Source of the DNA: Tubiluchus corallicola
Taxonomy: Eukaryota > Priapulida > Priapulimorpha > Priapulimorphida > Tubiluchidae
Assembly (NCBI GenBank): GCA_030141605.1
Contig: JAQGDQ010000008.1
Coordinates: 1,352,501 to 1,416,500, forward strand
Length of the DNA stretch: 64,000 nt
Direction: 5' to 3'
Shown: piece by piece, positions 22,979 through 33,675 of the stretch
Layout of the letters: each line of letters begins with the position of its first letter
Numbering within the stretch: the first letter of the stretch is position 1
The notes under the pieces: generated by a model
Databases searched by the model: none
The model's input: only the letters and a program-made list of their open reading frames with translations
What the model was told of the DNA's origin: nothing
Translations under genes and position numbers: made by a program

Positions 22979-25900
22979 TGGCAGTGTAGGGGTGAGATGG
23001 TTGGTGCACCTTGCTCTCGAGTCGGTTCAAGTGGTTCATGGAGGAAATAGCCTTCGATCAGCCAAAGAAATACCCCCCTAAGGAACCTCCAGACTTTTGC
23101 CACTGGGGAAGTAAGTCAGTGATTTTGTTGAGCCTGTTTTGTTATTTATTTAAAAAATAGTGTGAAAATAAATTTTTCATAATTGCCATTTTCAAGTTGC
23201 AGTACATTAGCTTCTGTTAGTTCATTAACATTTTTACAAATGCCAGTGTTGTTAACAGTGAAACCTGGTTATACTGCCCACTTTTGGACTGGGAAGAAGT
23301 TGGCATTCTAGCGAGTTTGGCGGTGTAAAGAGGTGTGTTAATTTCACCGTAGACTATTCACAAAACAGTCAGATAAGTTTACACAAGTTAGAGTCCTCAA
23401 TTTTCACTTCAAAGGTTAATGAATTAAATTTTATTTATATATACATTTTATATATTTATATTATTTATATAGAATTATTTATATGTATATATATGTGTGT
23501 GTGTGTGTGTATATGTGTTATATAATACTACTGATGTTACATTATGTTATACATATTTTGCTTCTGTTAGTTCAATAACAAATTTGGTAGAGGGCAACAC
23601 CAGTGCTGTCAATAGCGGCAATATTAAATACAATATGCATAACGTGGTGCCATCTGTTGACAAGATAAGCGGAGCATTATAAGCTGCGTATATTTAAAGC
23701 TTACTTGTGAGCTAGAGTGGTGTAACTACTGTTCTTAGCCTCTGCATCAACCCTGAACGCAGGAAATTGTGTAACAAAGTGATGCTGGACGAGTTGAACA
23801 TACACCTAACATACATTCCTGCAAAACTGTAAAGTTTTAATTTTATAGTATCAAATTCTAGTGGTGTTTTGATTACACAAGGAATGCTATTGAATATTGC
23901 AGCGAAATAAGGAATGAAGATTATTATAGTTAATAATTAAGAAATTATTATTATTAATATTTATTCTATTATTATTACTTATTAATAATTTCCATTATTC
24001 CAGATAAGGAATCCTGTAAGCAATCTCTGTATTGATACCCAATTTAGAGGAGCAAATGAACGATTTGGATTGGCTTCTTGTATTAAGGATTCACCTGGTC
24101 AAGGTGGAGAACAGGTAAATAATTAAGTGTGCACACTTATTTCACTTAACTATAAATTTTTTAGTCTTTAAAGTGTAAAATCTCATCTTGTTGGTGCTTA
24201 GATGCTGTAGAGTAAAACACATGCAAAGTATGCAAAAAACTAATAAAAATACAACTGAAAAATGTGATTATAGAACAATATAGCTTTTAGTTGCATGAAC
24301 GAGTTGTAACTAAAAGTATTTAATTGTGCATGTGCCGACAGGAAGTTTCGTCTTAGAAAATCGCTTTTTGCTTCTTACTTCACGAAATTTTCAGCAGCAC
24401 TTAATTTTGTTCTATGCAGGCAACAACTTGGGAATTAAACTTATTTAAATATGTTTTGACTCTTTCCCAATGAGGTCACCTGGGAATTGCAAAAATTGTG
24501 TAAATTGCATTTTAACTCTTTCCCAGGGGGTCTAAACATTGATGGCAAGCAAAAAGCTTTTATGCCTCATCTTCCTACCTTTTAATTTTCTTTAAAATTT
24601 TTGACGCACTGTAACTCGAAATCCAGCTTCAATGGCAGACCTACGTAACCATGATGTTTGTGGTGAGACCGGCACCTGGCTCACTTTTGAACTGAGCCAC
24701 TGAACTCATAGATGTTTCTTAACCACGTTTGGATGTGCGTATATCCCTCAATGAGGTAAACAGCCAGAATCAGTATGGCGAGTGAAAATAGTAAAGTTCA
24801 TCTAAACAAGATACACGTGTTCAAGCCAAGAATTTTCTTAGGCAACAATACTTTACAGCTTTTGTGTTGAACGTTTTTAATAGAAACTGTGACTTAATAG
24901 CTACTAAATGCAAATCTGTTTCCTTTGCTTAATTAGTTGAATTTCTTTTTATTGTCAATTCACACTTCTTCTTTTTTTGAACTGTATTGTTTTGTTCAAC
25001 ATGTACTATTTATTGTACATATAGTTTAAAAACAATCCTGGTTACATTTTTTGTAGAATCAAATTTTTTGCAGTGCCCTCCATTTATAGTTGTCTCATTC
25101 ATTTGTCTTGTAAGTAAAAATGAAAACGAAAATTTTTAGAAAACTGAAAGAAATTTATATAAGCAAAACTATGTTGCATTTTCTATTTCCGTTGTCATCG
25201 GCTTGTTTAAGTTTTTATTAATTCTGCATTTTTATGCTTTAGAGCCACTTCTATCTATCTAATAAGTCTTAAACCATCTATTTGGCAAGGGAAAAATAGC
25301 TGAGTGGTTACAGGGTAGGTGCTTAGCTATCAAATTATGTAGTGTCAAGTTTGGTTATAAGATGGATAATCTGCCGTCAAAAGCCACCCTACTACATAAT
25401 CCACCTATTTCTCTTGTTAAAGAGAGAGAAAAGGCAATTTTAAACTATGTCCTCAAAAACTCTCTACACAGAGTTATATTGCTTAGCATTAAGCTTACCT
25501 GCTTGAAAGACTTATGTAATTGGCAAAAAATCGCACATTTCCCGCGACAGCGTCGCTCTAACAGAGTTACTCCCTCTTCCACATCTGTGTATAAGTATTC
25601 TGTTACTGCACTGCAGTCTAAATTACCAGAACACACTCTAGAGTGCATACCACTTGCACTACCAGAGTAACCGAATCTCCTGTCTGTATTCCTACTTATT
25701 GTGGATAGATCAGAAAGGTCTCTAGTAAAATTCTTTGGATATAAATCTTCCGTTAATACAGACAGTTGATTGTCAATGGCAGTATTTTTACCAACTGAAT
25801 CTGCATCATCTTTCTTTGCCAACTGCCAAAATTTGCTTTCATTACCATGCAAGGAATTGCGAGTTACGTCTTTATTAGCAAACGTTTGATTTCTAGTACT

Positions 25901-27070
25901 ATACTTTTCTACTAACTCTGTTCCATCAGTGTTTTCTTATTGTGTTATCTTTGTATGAAATGTACTACATATGTACGAAATCACTGGTATATATTTATCT
26001 TCACTGAGACAATCTACTATTTGAATCATTAATTTAACAAAACTTTACAATAGAAATTGTAATCCCAAAGGCTGAGCTATTTTACTGTGTAACAGGTGAT
26101 CTGCTTGTGTTTTTAGCATTTCATTTTGGGTTGGCAAAAAGATCTGAAGCCATTCAAGCGCACGGTTTGTTTTGACGTGTGAAGCGGCGGAGAACGTGCA
26201 CCTGTAATACTCTACCACTGTCACGGAATGCGTGGAAATCAACAGTGGAAATACTCATACGTGAGTGTAATCGTGTCACTAAATTTAAGAGACAAATGCT
26301 TCCATGAATTTCAAATGCAACGTTTTTGCCAAAAGTTATATCATTTTCCCCTATATTAGTTGTCTGAACGTGTTAAGTTACCAGAAAAGAAGTGGGGTAA
26401 TTTGAACAGTTTGCTCGAGTAATACTGAATTTATTTATTCTTTAAAAGTAGATCGTTAACAAACTTTAAAAGGTTTTTAAACAAGATTGGGTAAGACTGG
26501 CTTAGCTCTCATCCGAAATCAATTCACAAGTCATTTTCCCTCAAATTTCATAAAATCAAGTCGACTTAAATTTAATTATATGCATGATGTGCTTCATTGA
26601 AAAAGAAAATACAAGCACCTATAAATAACAAGGCATCTTTATTTGACCAAATGTGCCCATGATATAATCATGTGTAACCTTGATAATGTGTTTCTGGTCT
26701 TGAAGTAGAATTGTAGTTACTGTGTTTGGCTTAAATACACATGTAGGTGGTTACCTATAATTATGACATTGGTTGAGAGGCTGAAACATTAGGTTAAATA
26801 AAGAAGCCAGTCTACCTGTGGGTCTTTGTGTTTACTGTTTTGTGAAGCTTTGCTTTCCCATTCACTAATTTAATGAGCTTCACTTTATATGTTTCATATT
26901 GATTTCATCAATTTCAGCATAGCATGCAGCTTTTCCACAGTGTCACAAAGCACTGCCTGGACTCAAATCCTGAAATGCATGAAGTGTTCATGAGCGAGTG
27001 TGATAAACAATCACCTACACAGAAATGGCAGTTCGAGTTTTTCAATGTAACAGCACTTGATGCTTATTAG
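22979..27070 (+). CDS. GALNT: Polypeptide N-acetylgalactosaminyltransferase (GALNT7/10-like), 3' exons
   Basis: GALNTs start mucin-type O-glycosylation in the Golgi: a GT2-type catalytic domain followed by a ricin-like lectin domain. Three exons are seen. Exon A (start unsure, 22979-23020; end 23110, donor GGGGAA/GTAAGT) gives FKWFMEEIAFDQPKKYPPKE plus PPDFCHWG, the end of the catalytic part, closest to GALNT7/10. Exon B (24004-24114) gives IRNPVSNLCIDTQFRGANER and ends GQGGEQ, the lectin alpha repeat. The last exon (26918-27070) gives KHCLDSNPEMHEVFMSECDK, then QSPTQKWQFEFFNVTALDAY and stop TAG, the gamma repeat with its QKW motif. The beta-repeat exon between 24115 and 26917 was not found. 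Exon A ends in phase 1 but exon B begins in phase 0, an unexplained mismatch. The catalytic exons lie upstream and were not found. Confidence 0.85.
23257..23345. mobile_element. Possible pogo/Tigger-like end fragment
   Basis: AACAGTGAAACCTGGTTATA resembles pogo-type TIRs (CAGT, then CCTGGTTATA). No partner end was found, so this is a weak call. Confidence 0.3.
25499..26260 (-). pseudogene. Antisense broken gene of unknown family inside the GALNT gene
   Basis: One frame reads across this stretch with only two TAA stops: TNRALEWLQIFLPTQNEMLK, ADHLLHSKIAQPLGLQFLL, stop, SFVKLMIQIVDCLSEDKYIP and VISYICSTFHTKITQ, stop, then 146 open codons including RNTDRRFGYSGSASGMHSRV and VTLLERRCRGKCAIFCQLHK. 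It ends at a strong donor, CAG/GTAAGC (25499). Near 26258 another frame begins MSISTVDFHAFRDSGRVLQ. Protein-like composition with few stops suggests a formerly coding, now broken sequence; a real gene with small introns is the alternative. I do not recognise the family. Confidence 0.45.
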
Positions 27071-28009
27071 CTGCCCGTTTCGCTCTTTTGTAATTTTCCA
27101 ATTTGAATACAGTGTCCTCACTTATCTGCATGTCTTGAGACTGAACCTTGTCCGGCTGACTCTAATTTGTTAAAAGTCACATAATTCAGGTACTTAATTG
27201 AATTGTAGGCATCGGAAGTAATTATTTTCCGATGTGAACACAGTATGTTCTCACTAATCCAGTTGTCTTTAGACCAAGCCTTTGTCAGACAAGTGAAATA
27301 TTCGGATGACTGAAATACGTTAACTAGCATGAAATACAAGTACTTAATTTGTATTTTCAAATACGAAGTTCATATTGTCTCATTATATTTATAATAATTT
27401 TACCCATTAGTATTACAGAGTGAACGAAATCCATTTTTTCTTTTTGTCCATTTATTGTACTTTGTTCTATTGTCTTTCTGTAAGGCTAGACTGCGGTGTA
27501 ACAGGAAAGAATGAGTCATACAGCAATGGTATTTCCCATTATTTTGAATTAGATTTACGTGAGAACTGTATTGGCAATCGCTACCAACATCAGATCATTT
27601 CATTATGAGTCAGGATCGCTCAGTGCATGACAGCTGACGGTGTCAAGTTACAAGCCTGCATGTACCAGCTCTTGTCACTTAATATTTGCATGGTTAAAGG
27701 GTCACTGATTTAAAAGGCTTGAAAGGTGGCATTTAAAAAATCCTGCAGTGATTGGCTTTCACAGATAAATGAGGTAAAGTGCCACTAGATATTATTATTA
27801 GGGGGCAGTGGTGTCGGGGAGATTGTATAGGATGGTAAAATCCCACCCCCGACACTTTGCTGAGGCCTTCGACAGGCCCATTGCAATTATTCACTGCTAT
27901 ACGTCTATTGGTCGTACTCGGCAAGCCTTCCAGCTTGCTTCAGATACGCCGCTAGTTTTTTCAGGTTTAAGTTCTCTACAACTGCTCTAAGTGTTGTATT
28001 TTTATTTCC

Positions 28010-28294
28010 CAGACATTTGATACGAGCACCCTGGTAGGCGGTGCATCGTCCCACGTGATGGTCCGGTGTTTCGTCTTCCTGACCACATTTCGGGCCAATC
28101 GCGGATTGTGCTCGACAAATGTTTTTTTTAATGTTTTTGGAGATTACAGTGTCCGGTTAGGACCTGTATAACCATGTTGAGTTGAGTTCTACTGAGACTC
28201 AGGAGCCTATTGCAGACTCGGGCCGAGGCCCAGCCCACATGTTCCTTTGTTCTCTTGCAGTCCTCACGATTATTCCACGACGTTTCCCATCGTT
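28010..28294 (-). pseudogene. LINE ORF2 C-terminal tail with CCHC zinc knuckle
   Basis: Just past the stop of the RNase H frame, the next frame continues the protein: KEHVGWASARVCNRLLSLSR, then TQLNMVIQVLTGHCNLQKH. After a slip at an A-rich run, a third frame gives PKCGQEDETPDHHVGRCTAY. The last is a knuckle like those that close RNase H-bearing LINE ORF2 proteins. Two frameshifts separate it from the rest. Confidence 0.72.
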
Positions 28295-28951
28295 TTAGAC
28301 TCCATCCCTTAATCGCGTAGACACAGCTAGCGTAAGGGACGGGCAGATAGGTTCTGGTCCCTCCGGAGAGAGCTCAGATCCCTTTTTAGCAAGTTTGTCT
28401 GCCTCTTCGTTACCATGTACTCCTTCGTGTCCAGGAATCCATGTAACCAAGACTCGGTTTCTTTTTCCAAGTATGTTCAAGTTTTCAACACAACGTAAAA
28501 CCGAGATAGATTTTACTGAATTGTTTTCAGTAGCTTTAATAGCCGCCTGGCTGTCTGACAGGATGACTATTGATTGATTCTGGAGTCCTTCCGAAGACAT
28601 TATCTCCGCCGCTTGTGAGATGGCGAAAACTTCTGCCTGGAAAACAGTACTCAATTTCCCAAGATAGAAGAACTCCTCCAATACTCTGGACTCAGTCGGA
28701 TACTCGATACGTATACCTGCACCGATCCTTCCGCCCAGTTTGGAACCATCGGTATAACACCTGACACAGTTCCTATCCATTTCGCCTTCCGATTTGATAG
28801 CGATTTCTCTTTCCTGAATCTGGCATTCGAAATTTCTTTCGAACACGCGTGTTCTTTTTCTTAAATCACCCGGCATATGCAACAGTTGGAGGTCGCGCCT
28901 ATAGCTATTGCACACATCGATATGACTTTTAGACTTACCAAAAGTTCCCAC
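28295..28951 (-). pseudogene. LINE RNase H domain
   Basis: A 218-codon open frame. RNase HI signatures in order: CYTDGSK (first Asp) with GAGI, FQAEVFAISQAAEIM (Glu), VILSDSQAAIKA (Asp) and WIPGHEGVHGNEEADKLAKK (His and last Asp). All four catalytic acidic positions appear intact. It is out of frame with the RT upstream: the joining text DTAGLWTAKTVGTFG is readable in this frame back to about 28985, so a single shift near 28985 broke one original ORF2. Confidence 0.88.
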
Positions 28952-28980
28952 GGTCTTCGCTGTCCAGAGCCCCGCCGTAT

Positions 28981-31479
28981 CTATACGGTATGACCCTCGG
29001 ACCGCCTCCGCTCCGACCGAATGAACTCATCTATTGGTGTGATATTCAACAACATCTCCAATGCACCGGTAGGAGTACTTGGGAACGCTGAAGAAATCAT
29101 TAAGCATGCTAATCTCTGTACTTTCTGGAGCATATTCCTGAGGTACATTTTTTCCAACCCGCTGACCCAGGACACACACGCATACGTCATGAAAGGATGC
29201 ACCATTGCCGTGTATATCCATTTCGTGATCCGCGGTTGGATACCCCACGTTTTACCAACAATTTGTCTGCATTGCATAAGTGCCGCCGTCGCCTTGTTGG
29301 TGACCCGTGTTATATGGCTCTTCCAAGTCAGTTTACTGTCTAGGGTTACTCCTAGCAGTTTCGCTTCATTGGAGAGTTGGAGCTTCTGTCCATTCATCCA
29401 GAGATCCCCAATATTTGGATTTCTCTTGTTTGTGAACATGATTACTTCGGTCTTACTACTGCTGAATTCTAGTTCAGTTTTCCTGGACCATTCAGCAGCA
29501 ATGTTAAGTACATTTTGCGCCCTCCTTCTGACCGTCGATACGTTCGCACTAGCTATTAGTACTGCCAGGTCGTCGGCATAGGCTTGTGCATAAATTCCAT
29601 TTTCTTCAAATTCCCTGAGCAGAGAGTTCAAGACACCGTTCCATAGCAAGGGAGACAGTATTCCGCCTTGGGGGTTTCCCTTTACTACTTCCCTCTTTAC
29701 CGTGGCATCACACAGCTCTACTTGGACCGTACGGCACCTTACCATGTTCTCAATCCAGCGGATAAGAACTGGCGATACCTCAAGTTCAAGCAATGCGGCA
29801 GATATGCTATTAAAAGAAACGTTATCGAATGCCCCAACAATATCCAAAAAGACACCTAGTGAGAGCTTCTTTTTAGCAAGACTACGTTCAATACGCTGTA
29901 CATACTCGTGCAGAGCAGTTTCCGTGGAAACGCCTGCGCGGAAGCCATACTGCACATTGGATAGTCTTGCTTGTAATTCAGTATCTTCGTTCAATTGACA
30001 GAGGACTATTCTCTCCAACCATTTCAGTTGAAATGACGTTAATGTTATCATCCGGAAAGACTTGACTTCTAAATAGCTATTCTTTCCGGGTTTCGGCAAA
30101 AATACTCCTTTCCCTTCCTTCCAGGATCTCGGTACATAACCATACCTGAGACATGTCTGGAAAAGCATGAGGTAGTGTTTTTTAATGTATTTCCATCCTT
30201 TCTGCAACAGGACTGGATATATACCATCCGGTCCCGGAGCCTTGAAAGGTTGGAATTCAAACAGTGCCGCTTTCACTCGTTCTTCCGAGCAAATGGAAGC
30301 GATGAATTCCTCATCCACGGTCGCGCAAACAGGCAAGTCCGTGGATGTGTCTGGTTCCGTTACTCGACTCCCTGGTGATAGGGTGTCGAGGAGCCGGTTT
30401 AAAGTTTCCTCCGGTGAACTGGTTAATTTACCGTCTTCTTTATACACACAGCTTAACTGCGCTGCTTTATTTCGGCGGAGGACCTTTACCAACCTAGCAG
30501 TTGGTGCCTGATCTTCCATCTTTTCCGTGAAACTCCGCCAGGATTGGCGTTTCGCCTTCCGGACGGCGTTTTTGAATATAGACTGGGTTAGCTTTCTTGT
30601 TTCCCAGTCTCGTTGATTTTTAGTCTTAGTGGCTCTCCTGCAAGCCCTGCGCGCCTCCTTGCGGAGACGGCTTAGCTCCGGATTCCACCATTTGTTCCCA
30701 TCCTTCTTCCTCTGCCTACGTAATGGGCAAGCAGTTTCATAAGAATGAATAACAGCAGCCTGAACTTCATCAGCCAAATCCTCAATATCCTCATTGGAGG
30801 ACACCTTGTATTCCCGGTTCAGTTCTGGAAGTTTATGCTCAAGTTCTTCCGCATACTTTTCCCAGCAAGTACGGCGGATGTTCCTGATGAGTGGGTTTTC
30901 TTTTGAAATACTGCTTTTCACCAGGAATCTTATATACATGTGGTCCGACAGCGATGGCACGTCACTGACATACCAATCGCGTACTATGTCCCCTGCATGC
31001 AGATTCCTCAGTGTCAAGTCTAGCACCTCTTCTCTTGCTTTTGTGCGGAACGTTGGTTTATGGCCAACATTACAGAACTCAAGATTAGCACTTGCACAAT
31101 ACTTCAAGAGTTCCTCACCCCTGTCGTTGACATCGGTGGAACCCCATAACGTATGATGCGCATTAGCATCAGTCCCCACAATAATTGGAGTTTTATCGCC
31201 GTCCCCGAATGATATCAGTTCCCTGAGTAACATAGGGGGAGCCGGTTGATCATGCACCATGTATGCCGAGGCGAAAATGAACTCATCTCCATCCCGGCAC
31301 ACATTTTTTGCTTTAACCACCACAATGTCTGTATTCGAGAACACTGGAAGTAAAAAGCATTTTAGGTTAGGAGTGGCATAAATGCACGCCCGAGGCCTTT
31401 CTCCATTCCGGTTTCCCTGGAAACCGTCCTCGGAGTTTACCCCTAACTTCCCCACCGTGCGTCCAGGGTTCCTGTACAA
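28981..31479 (-). pseudogene. LINE ORF2: AP-endonuclease (C-terminal two thirds) and reverse transcriptase
   Basis: An 832-codon open frame. Endonuclease: GTDANAHHTLWGSTDVNDRG (residues 102-121) and SLSDHMYIRF (176-185, the catalytic SDH). RT: FQPFKAPGPDGIYP (409-422), FRMITLTSFQLKWLERIVL (475-493), YGFRAGVSTETAL (511-523), GVFLDIVGAFDNVSF (542-556, first catalytic Asp), GNPQGGILSPLLWN (601-614), AYADDLAVLI (633-642, catalytic Asp pair) and the C-terminal LGVTLDSKLTWKSHITRVT. Catalytic residues are intact. The start of the endonuclease lies in another frame at 31367-31702. The frame ends at TAG just before RNase H. Confidence 0.92.
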
Positions 31480-31702
31480 AGACTAACCCGGTACGTATGT
31501 GTTTTACAACATCCTGCAAGTTGTAACTCGCAGCTTTGCTTTTGTGAAGATTGATTTGCCAGCACTCAATACCAGAGACACTTTGTGCTGGCTTCTCACC
31601 TATTTTATCCAAATTGTCCCCGGAAATAACATTCAATCTACCGTGGGTATTTCCACTGAAGACTGTCTGCGGCCGGGATTTTACTTTAGCCCCTGTTCCC
31701 AT
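31367..31702 (-). pseudogene. LINE ORF2: start of the AP-endonuclease domain
   Basis: This 111-codon frame holds CWQINLHKSKAASYNLQDVV and GLVFVQEPWTHGGEV, the first endonuclease blocks (catalytic N of QINLHK and E of QEPW). It overlaps the long RT frame by about 110 bases in a different frame, so one frameshift between about 31370 and 31440 divides the domain. Confidence 0.85.
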
Positions 31703-31714
31703 ACTTTTCTGTAT

Positions 31715-32425
31715 TTACGTTTCCATACTGGACTCAGGTGCCTTCATCTGCGATTGCTCGACAGACGGCAGCTCCTTTGTTCCAGTGGCAACGTCGGGGG
31801 TTTTTCCACCCTCGGTACTCACTTCTGGACCCTTATCCACCGTTTGAACAGGTGTTTCCGGTTCCTTGGCTTTCCCTTGGTTTTCCTTTTTCTTTTTGGA
31901 CTGGAACGTGACTCGTTTGCATCCGGCGTACGGAGCAAACTCCTGTCGTTCCAGACCTGACAGGGACGGTTCCCAGACCGCTACTACGTGTAGCATTCCG
32001 CCGACCCCTTTTGACCCACCGCGGACCTCCATGTGCTTCCGTTGGAGTTCCGAATTACATCGGTCCACCAACGTCAGCAGATCCTCGATTTTGATGTCAT
32101 CCTCATCCGGAATCCAAACCCCGAAGGTCCTTGCTGGCGGAAGATCTTTCGGTCCTCTCGCCTCGTACCCCGGGTGGCCCACAGATGGGTTTTCAATGTC
32201 CAGGACAAGCTGTTTTGCCCAGTCCAGGGTTTTCTCGTCCTTGCACACGACATGGACTTTACCTTCATGTAGGTAGGTCCTCTCAATGCGGACAAGAAAC
32301 CCCGGATCCGTTCTGAGAAGGACACGGTTGATCCCCGACTGTATTGCCCGTAAATCCGAGCCGTCCAGAGGGTCTTCTCCCGCATCCTTTTTTGTAATTT
32401 TAAGGTGTTGGTCGCCGGACTTCAC
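31715..32425 (-). CDS. LINE ORF1, C-terminal part (DUF4780-like)
   Basis: A 236-codon frame with DPLDGSDLRAIQSGINRVLL, FLVRIERTYLHEGKVHVVCK, DLPPARTFGVWIPDEDDIKI and GGMLHVVAVWEPSLSGLERQ. This resembles DUF4780, a domain I know from ORF1-like proteins of arthropod non-LTR elements; it is thought to take part in RNA or protein assembly, but its function is not established. A Lys-rich stretch and a Pro/Glu/Thr-rich tail follow. Confidence 0.65.
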   Translation of the reverse strand: MKSGDQHLKITKKDAGEDPLDGSDLRAIQSGINRVLLRTDPGFLVRIERTYLHEGKVHVVCKDEKTLDWAKQLVLDIENPSVGHPGYEARGPKDLPPARTFGVWIPDEDDIKIEDLLTLVDRCNSELQRKHMEVRGGSKGVGGMLHVVAVWEPSLSGLERQEFAPYAGCKRVTFQSKKKKENQGKAKEPETPVQTVDKGPEVSTEGGKTPDVATGTKELPSVEQSQMKAPESSMET

Positions 32426-33129
32426 AGCCTTGGCATATGAGGCCTTACTGCGGCCTCACCCTTTTGACCTTCCTCTCCCTTACGCCCCGCTTGCCCGGAG
32501 TCACCCCGGGGTCGCTTCACGTTCGAGATCGGACTTGGAGTTGAGAGAGCGCTGCTCGTTCTCTTTTTCACCACCGATGGGTTAGGAGTGGGAGCCTCCT
32601 CCTGATTGGCGATTGACATAGCCGACACACCTTTCAGAAGTCGTCTCTTTTCCTTCTTCCGCCGGTTTTTTTCATGATTTTTCCCCATCGGTTTCGATTC
32701 CTCGGGCTTGCTGGGCTCATTTGGAGCACCAGGATTCCGGGTATCTACTCCTTCTGGGGCAGGTACGGTGTTCAGAGTACACTCTGACGATGCCGAACCT
32801 TTACTGGTCTTTGTAGTCCATGGATTCCGTTTTTCAGAGACTTGCATGTCCTCAGTTTTCGTTTCTTCCAAGAACTCCGTAATTTTCGGCTGTTCTGGTT
32901 TCAAATTTGGTTCACGGGAAGATCCGGCTTTCACCGGCTTGTTCCCTGCAGCTTCGTTTAGATTTTGATGACGGGAAGATCCGGCTTTCACCGGCTTGTT
33001 CCCAGCAGGTTTTAATTTTGTTAGGGTAGTGAGCCGTGCTGGGCTCGATTTTTCTTTCTTGTACATTTCATTAGTTTTGTGGTTTTTTAAAACGGGTAAA
33101 CTCCAACCCAGGAGCCGACTGGCACTCAC
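32422..33129 (-). CDS. LINE ORF1, N-terminal basic low-complexity part
   Basis: A 235-codon frame, Lys/Pro/Ser-rich, without a recognised fold. It contains a tandem duplication of AGNKPVKAGSSR (nucleotides about 32928-33010). KNHEKNRRKKEKRRLLKG is a strongly basic stretch that could bind RNA or act as a nuclear signal. The frame overlaps the next one by 4 bases, so the two parts of ORF1 were probably one protein before a frameshift. Confidence 0.6.
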   Translation of the reverse strand: MSASRLLGWSLPVLKNHKTNEMYKKEKSSPARLTTLTKLKPAGNKPVKAGSSRHQNLNEAAGNKPVKAGSSREPNLKPEQPKITEFLEETKTEDMQVSEKRNPWTTKTSKGSASSECTLNTVPAPEGVDTRNPGAPNEPSKPEESKPMGKNHEKNRRKKEKRRLLKGVSAMSIANQEEAPTPNPSVVKKRTSSALSTPSPISNVKRPRGDSGQAGRKGEEGQKGEAAVRPHMPRL

Positions 33130-33675
33130 CAGCCCCCTCCGAACGGAAGAGATCAGGGACCTAGTACTGACGGACTTGTCAACGAACGGTGGCCTCGGGA
33201 ATGCCCCCCCCCATGCACGCGCAGGCCCCTATCCAGTCGCCAACTGGAGCTACGAGTGCGAGGAGATTTTCACGAGTTGACGGAGGCAGCCCTCCCAGGT
33301 GGCTAGACCAGGAGCGGGCCTCTAGAACTACCTCGTGGCCGCGGCACGGAGCGCGTTTTAGACCTGTACCCTCCTTCATGATGAGATTCCGTCATAGGTT
33401 CCTTCCCTCCCCCGCCTTTAGAGACAAGGTTCATGACAGCCGGTGGCCTTTGGAGGACAGACTCAGATTACGGAATGGGGAAGACTACGGAGAAAACAGG
33501 CTTCTCGCTTTCGCTTGTTCCTGAGTTCCTAATTCTCCCACCATGCCCCATCCTTGTTCATTCCCCAGCAGCTAGGGTGTTCCTAGTCAGCCAGAATCAT
33601 TTGATAACCCTCGGGCCCATCATCTGTTGCCCGCACGACACCACGTGGAGGTCAGGAACATGCCGCGCAACTTGA

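Larger units (their letters stand above)
27790..33675 (-). mobile_element. Nearly full-length I-clade-like LINE with ORF1, endonuclease, RT, RNase H and TAA tail
   Basis: Order on the minus strand: GC-rich 5' leader (33675-33130), ORF1 in two frames (33129-31715), ORF2 with AP-endonuclease, reverse transcriptase, RNase H and CCHC knuckle (31702-28010), a 3' UTR, and a tail of four TAA units after CCCCC (27802-27790). RNase H plus a TAA tail points to the I-like group of LINEs. Base composition is near 50% GC against about a third in the flanks, so the insertion stands out. At least four frameshifts or stops split ORF2, so this copy is inactive. I found no convincing target duplication, and the 5' end is placed by composition only. 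Confidence 0.85.

Noticed and set aside
27107-27360. Tigger-like MITE suggested by ACAGTGTCCTCACTTATCTG
   Set aside because: Only one end with weak resemblance; the opposite end and TA flank could not be found.
29021-33524. Several plus-strand frames over the LINE
   Set aside because: Antisense shadows of the GC-rich ORF1 and ORF2; no domains.
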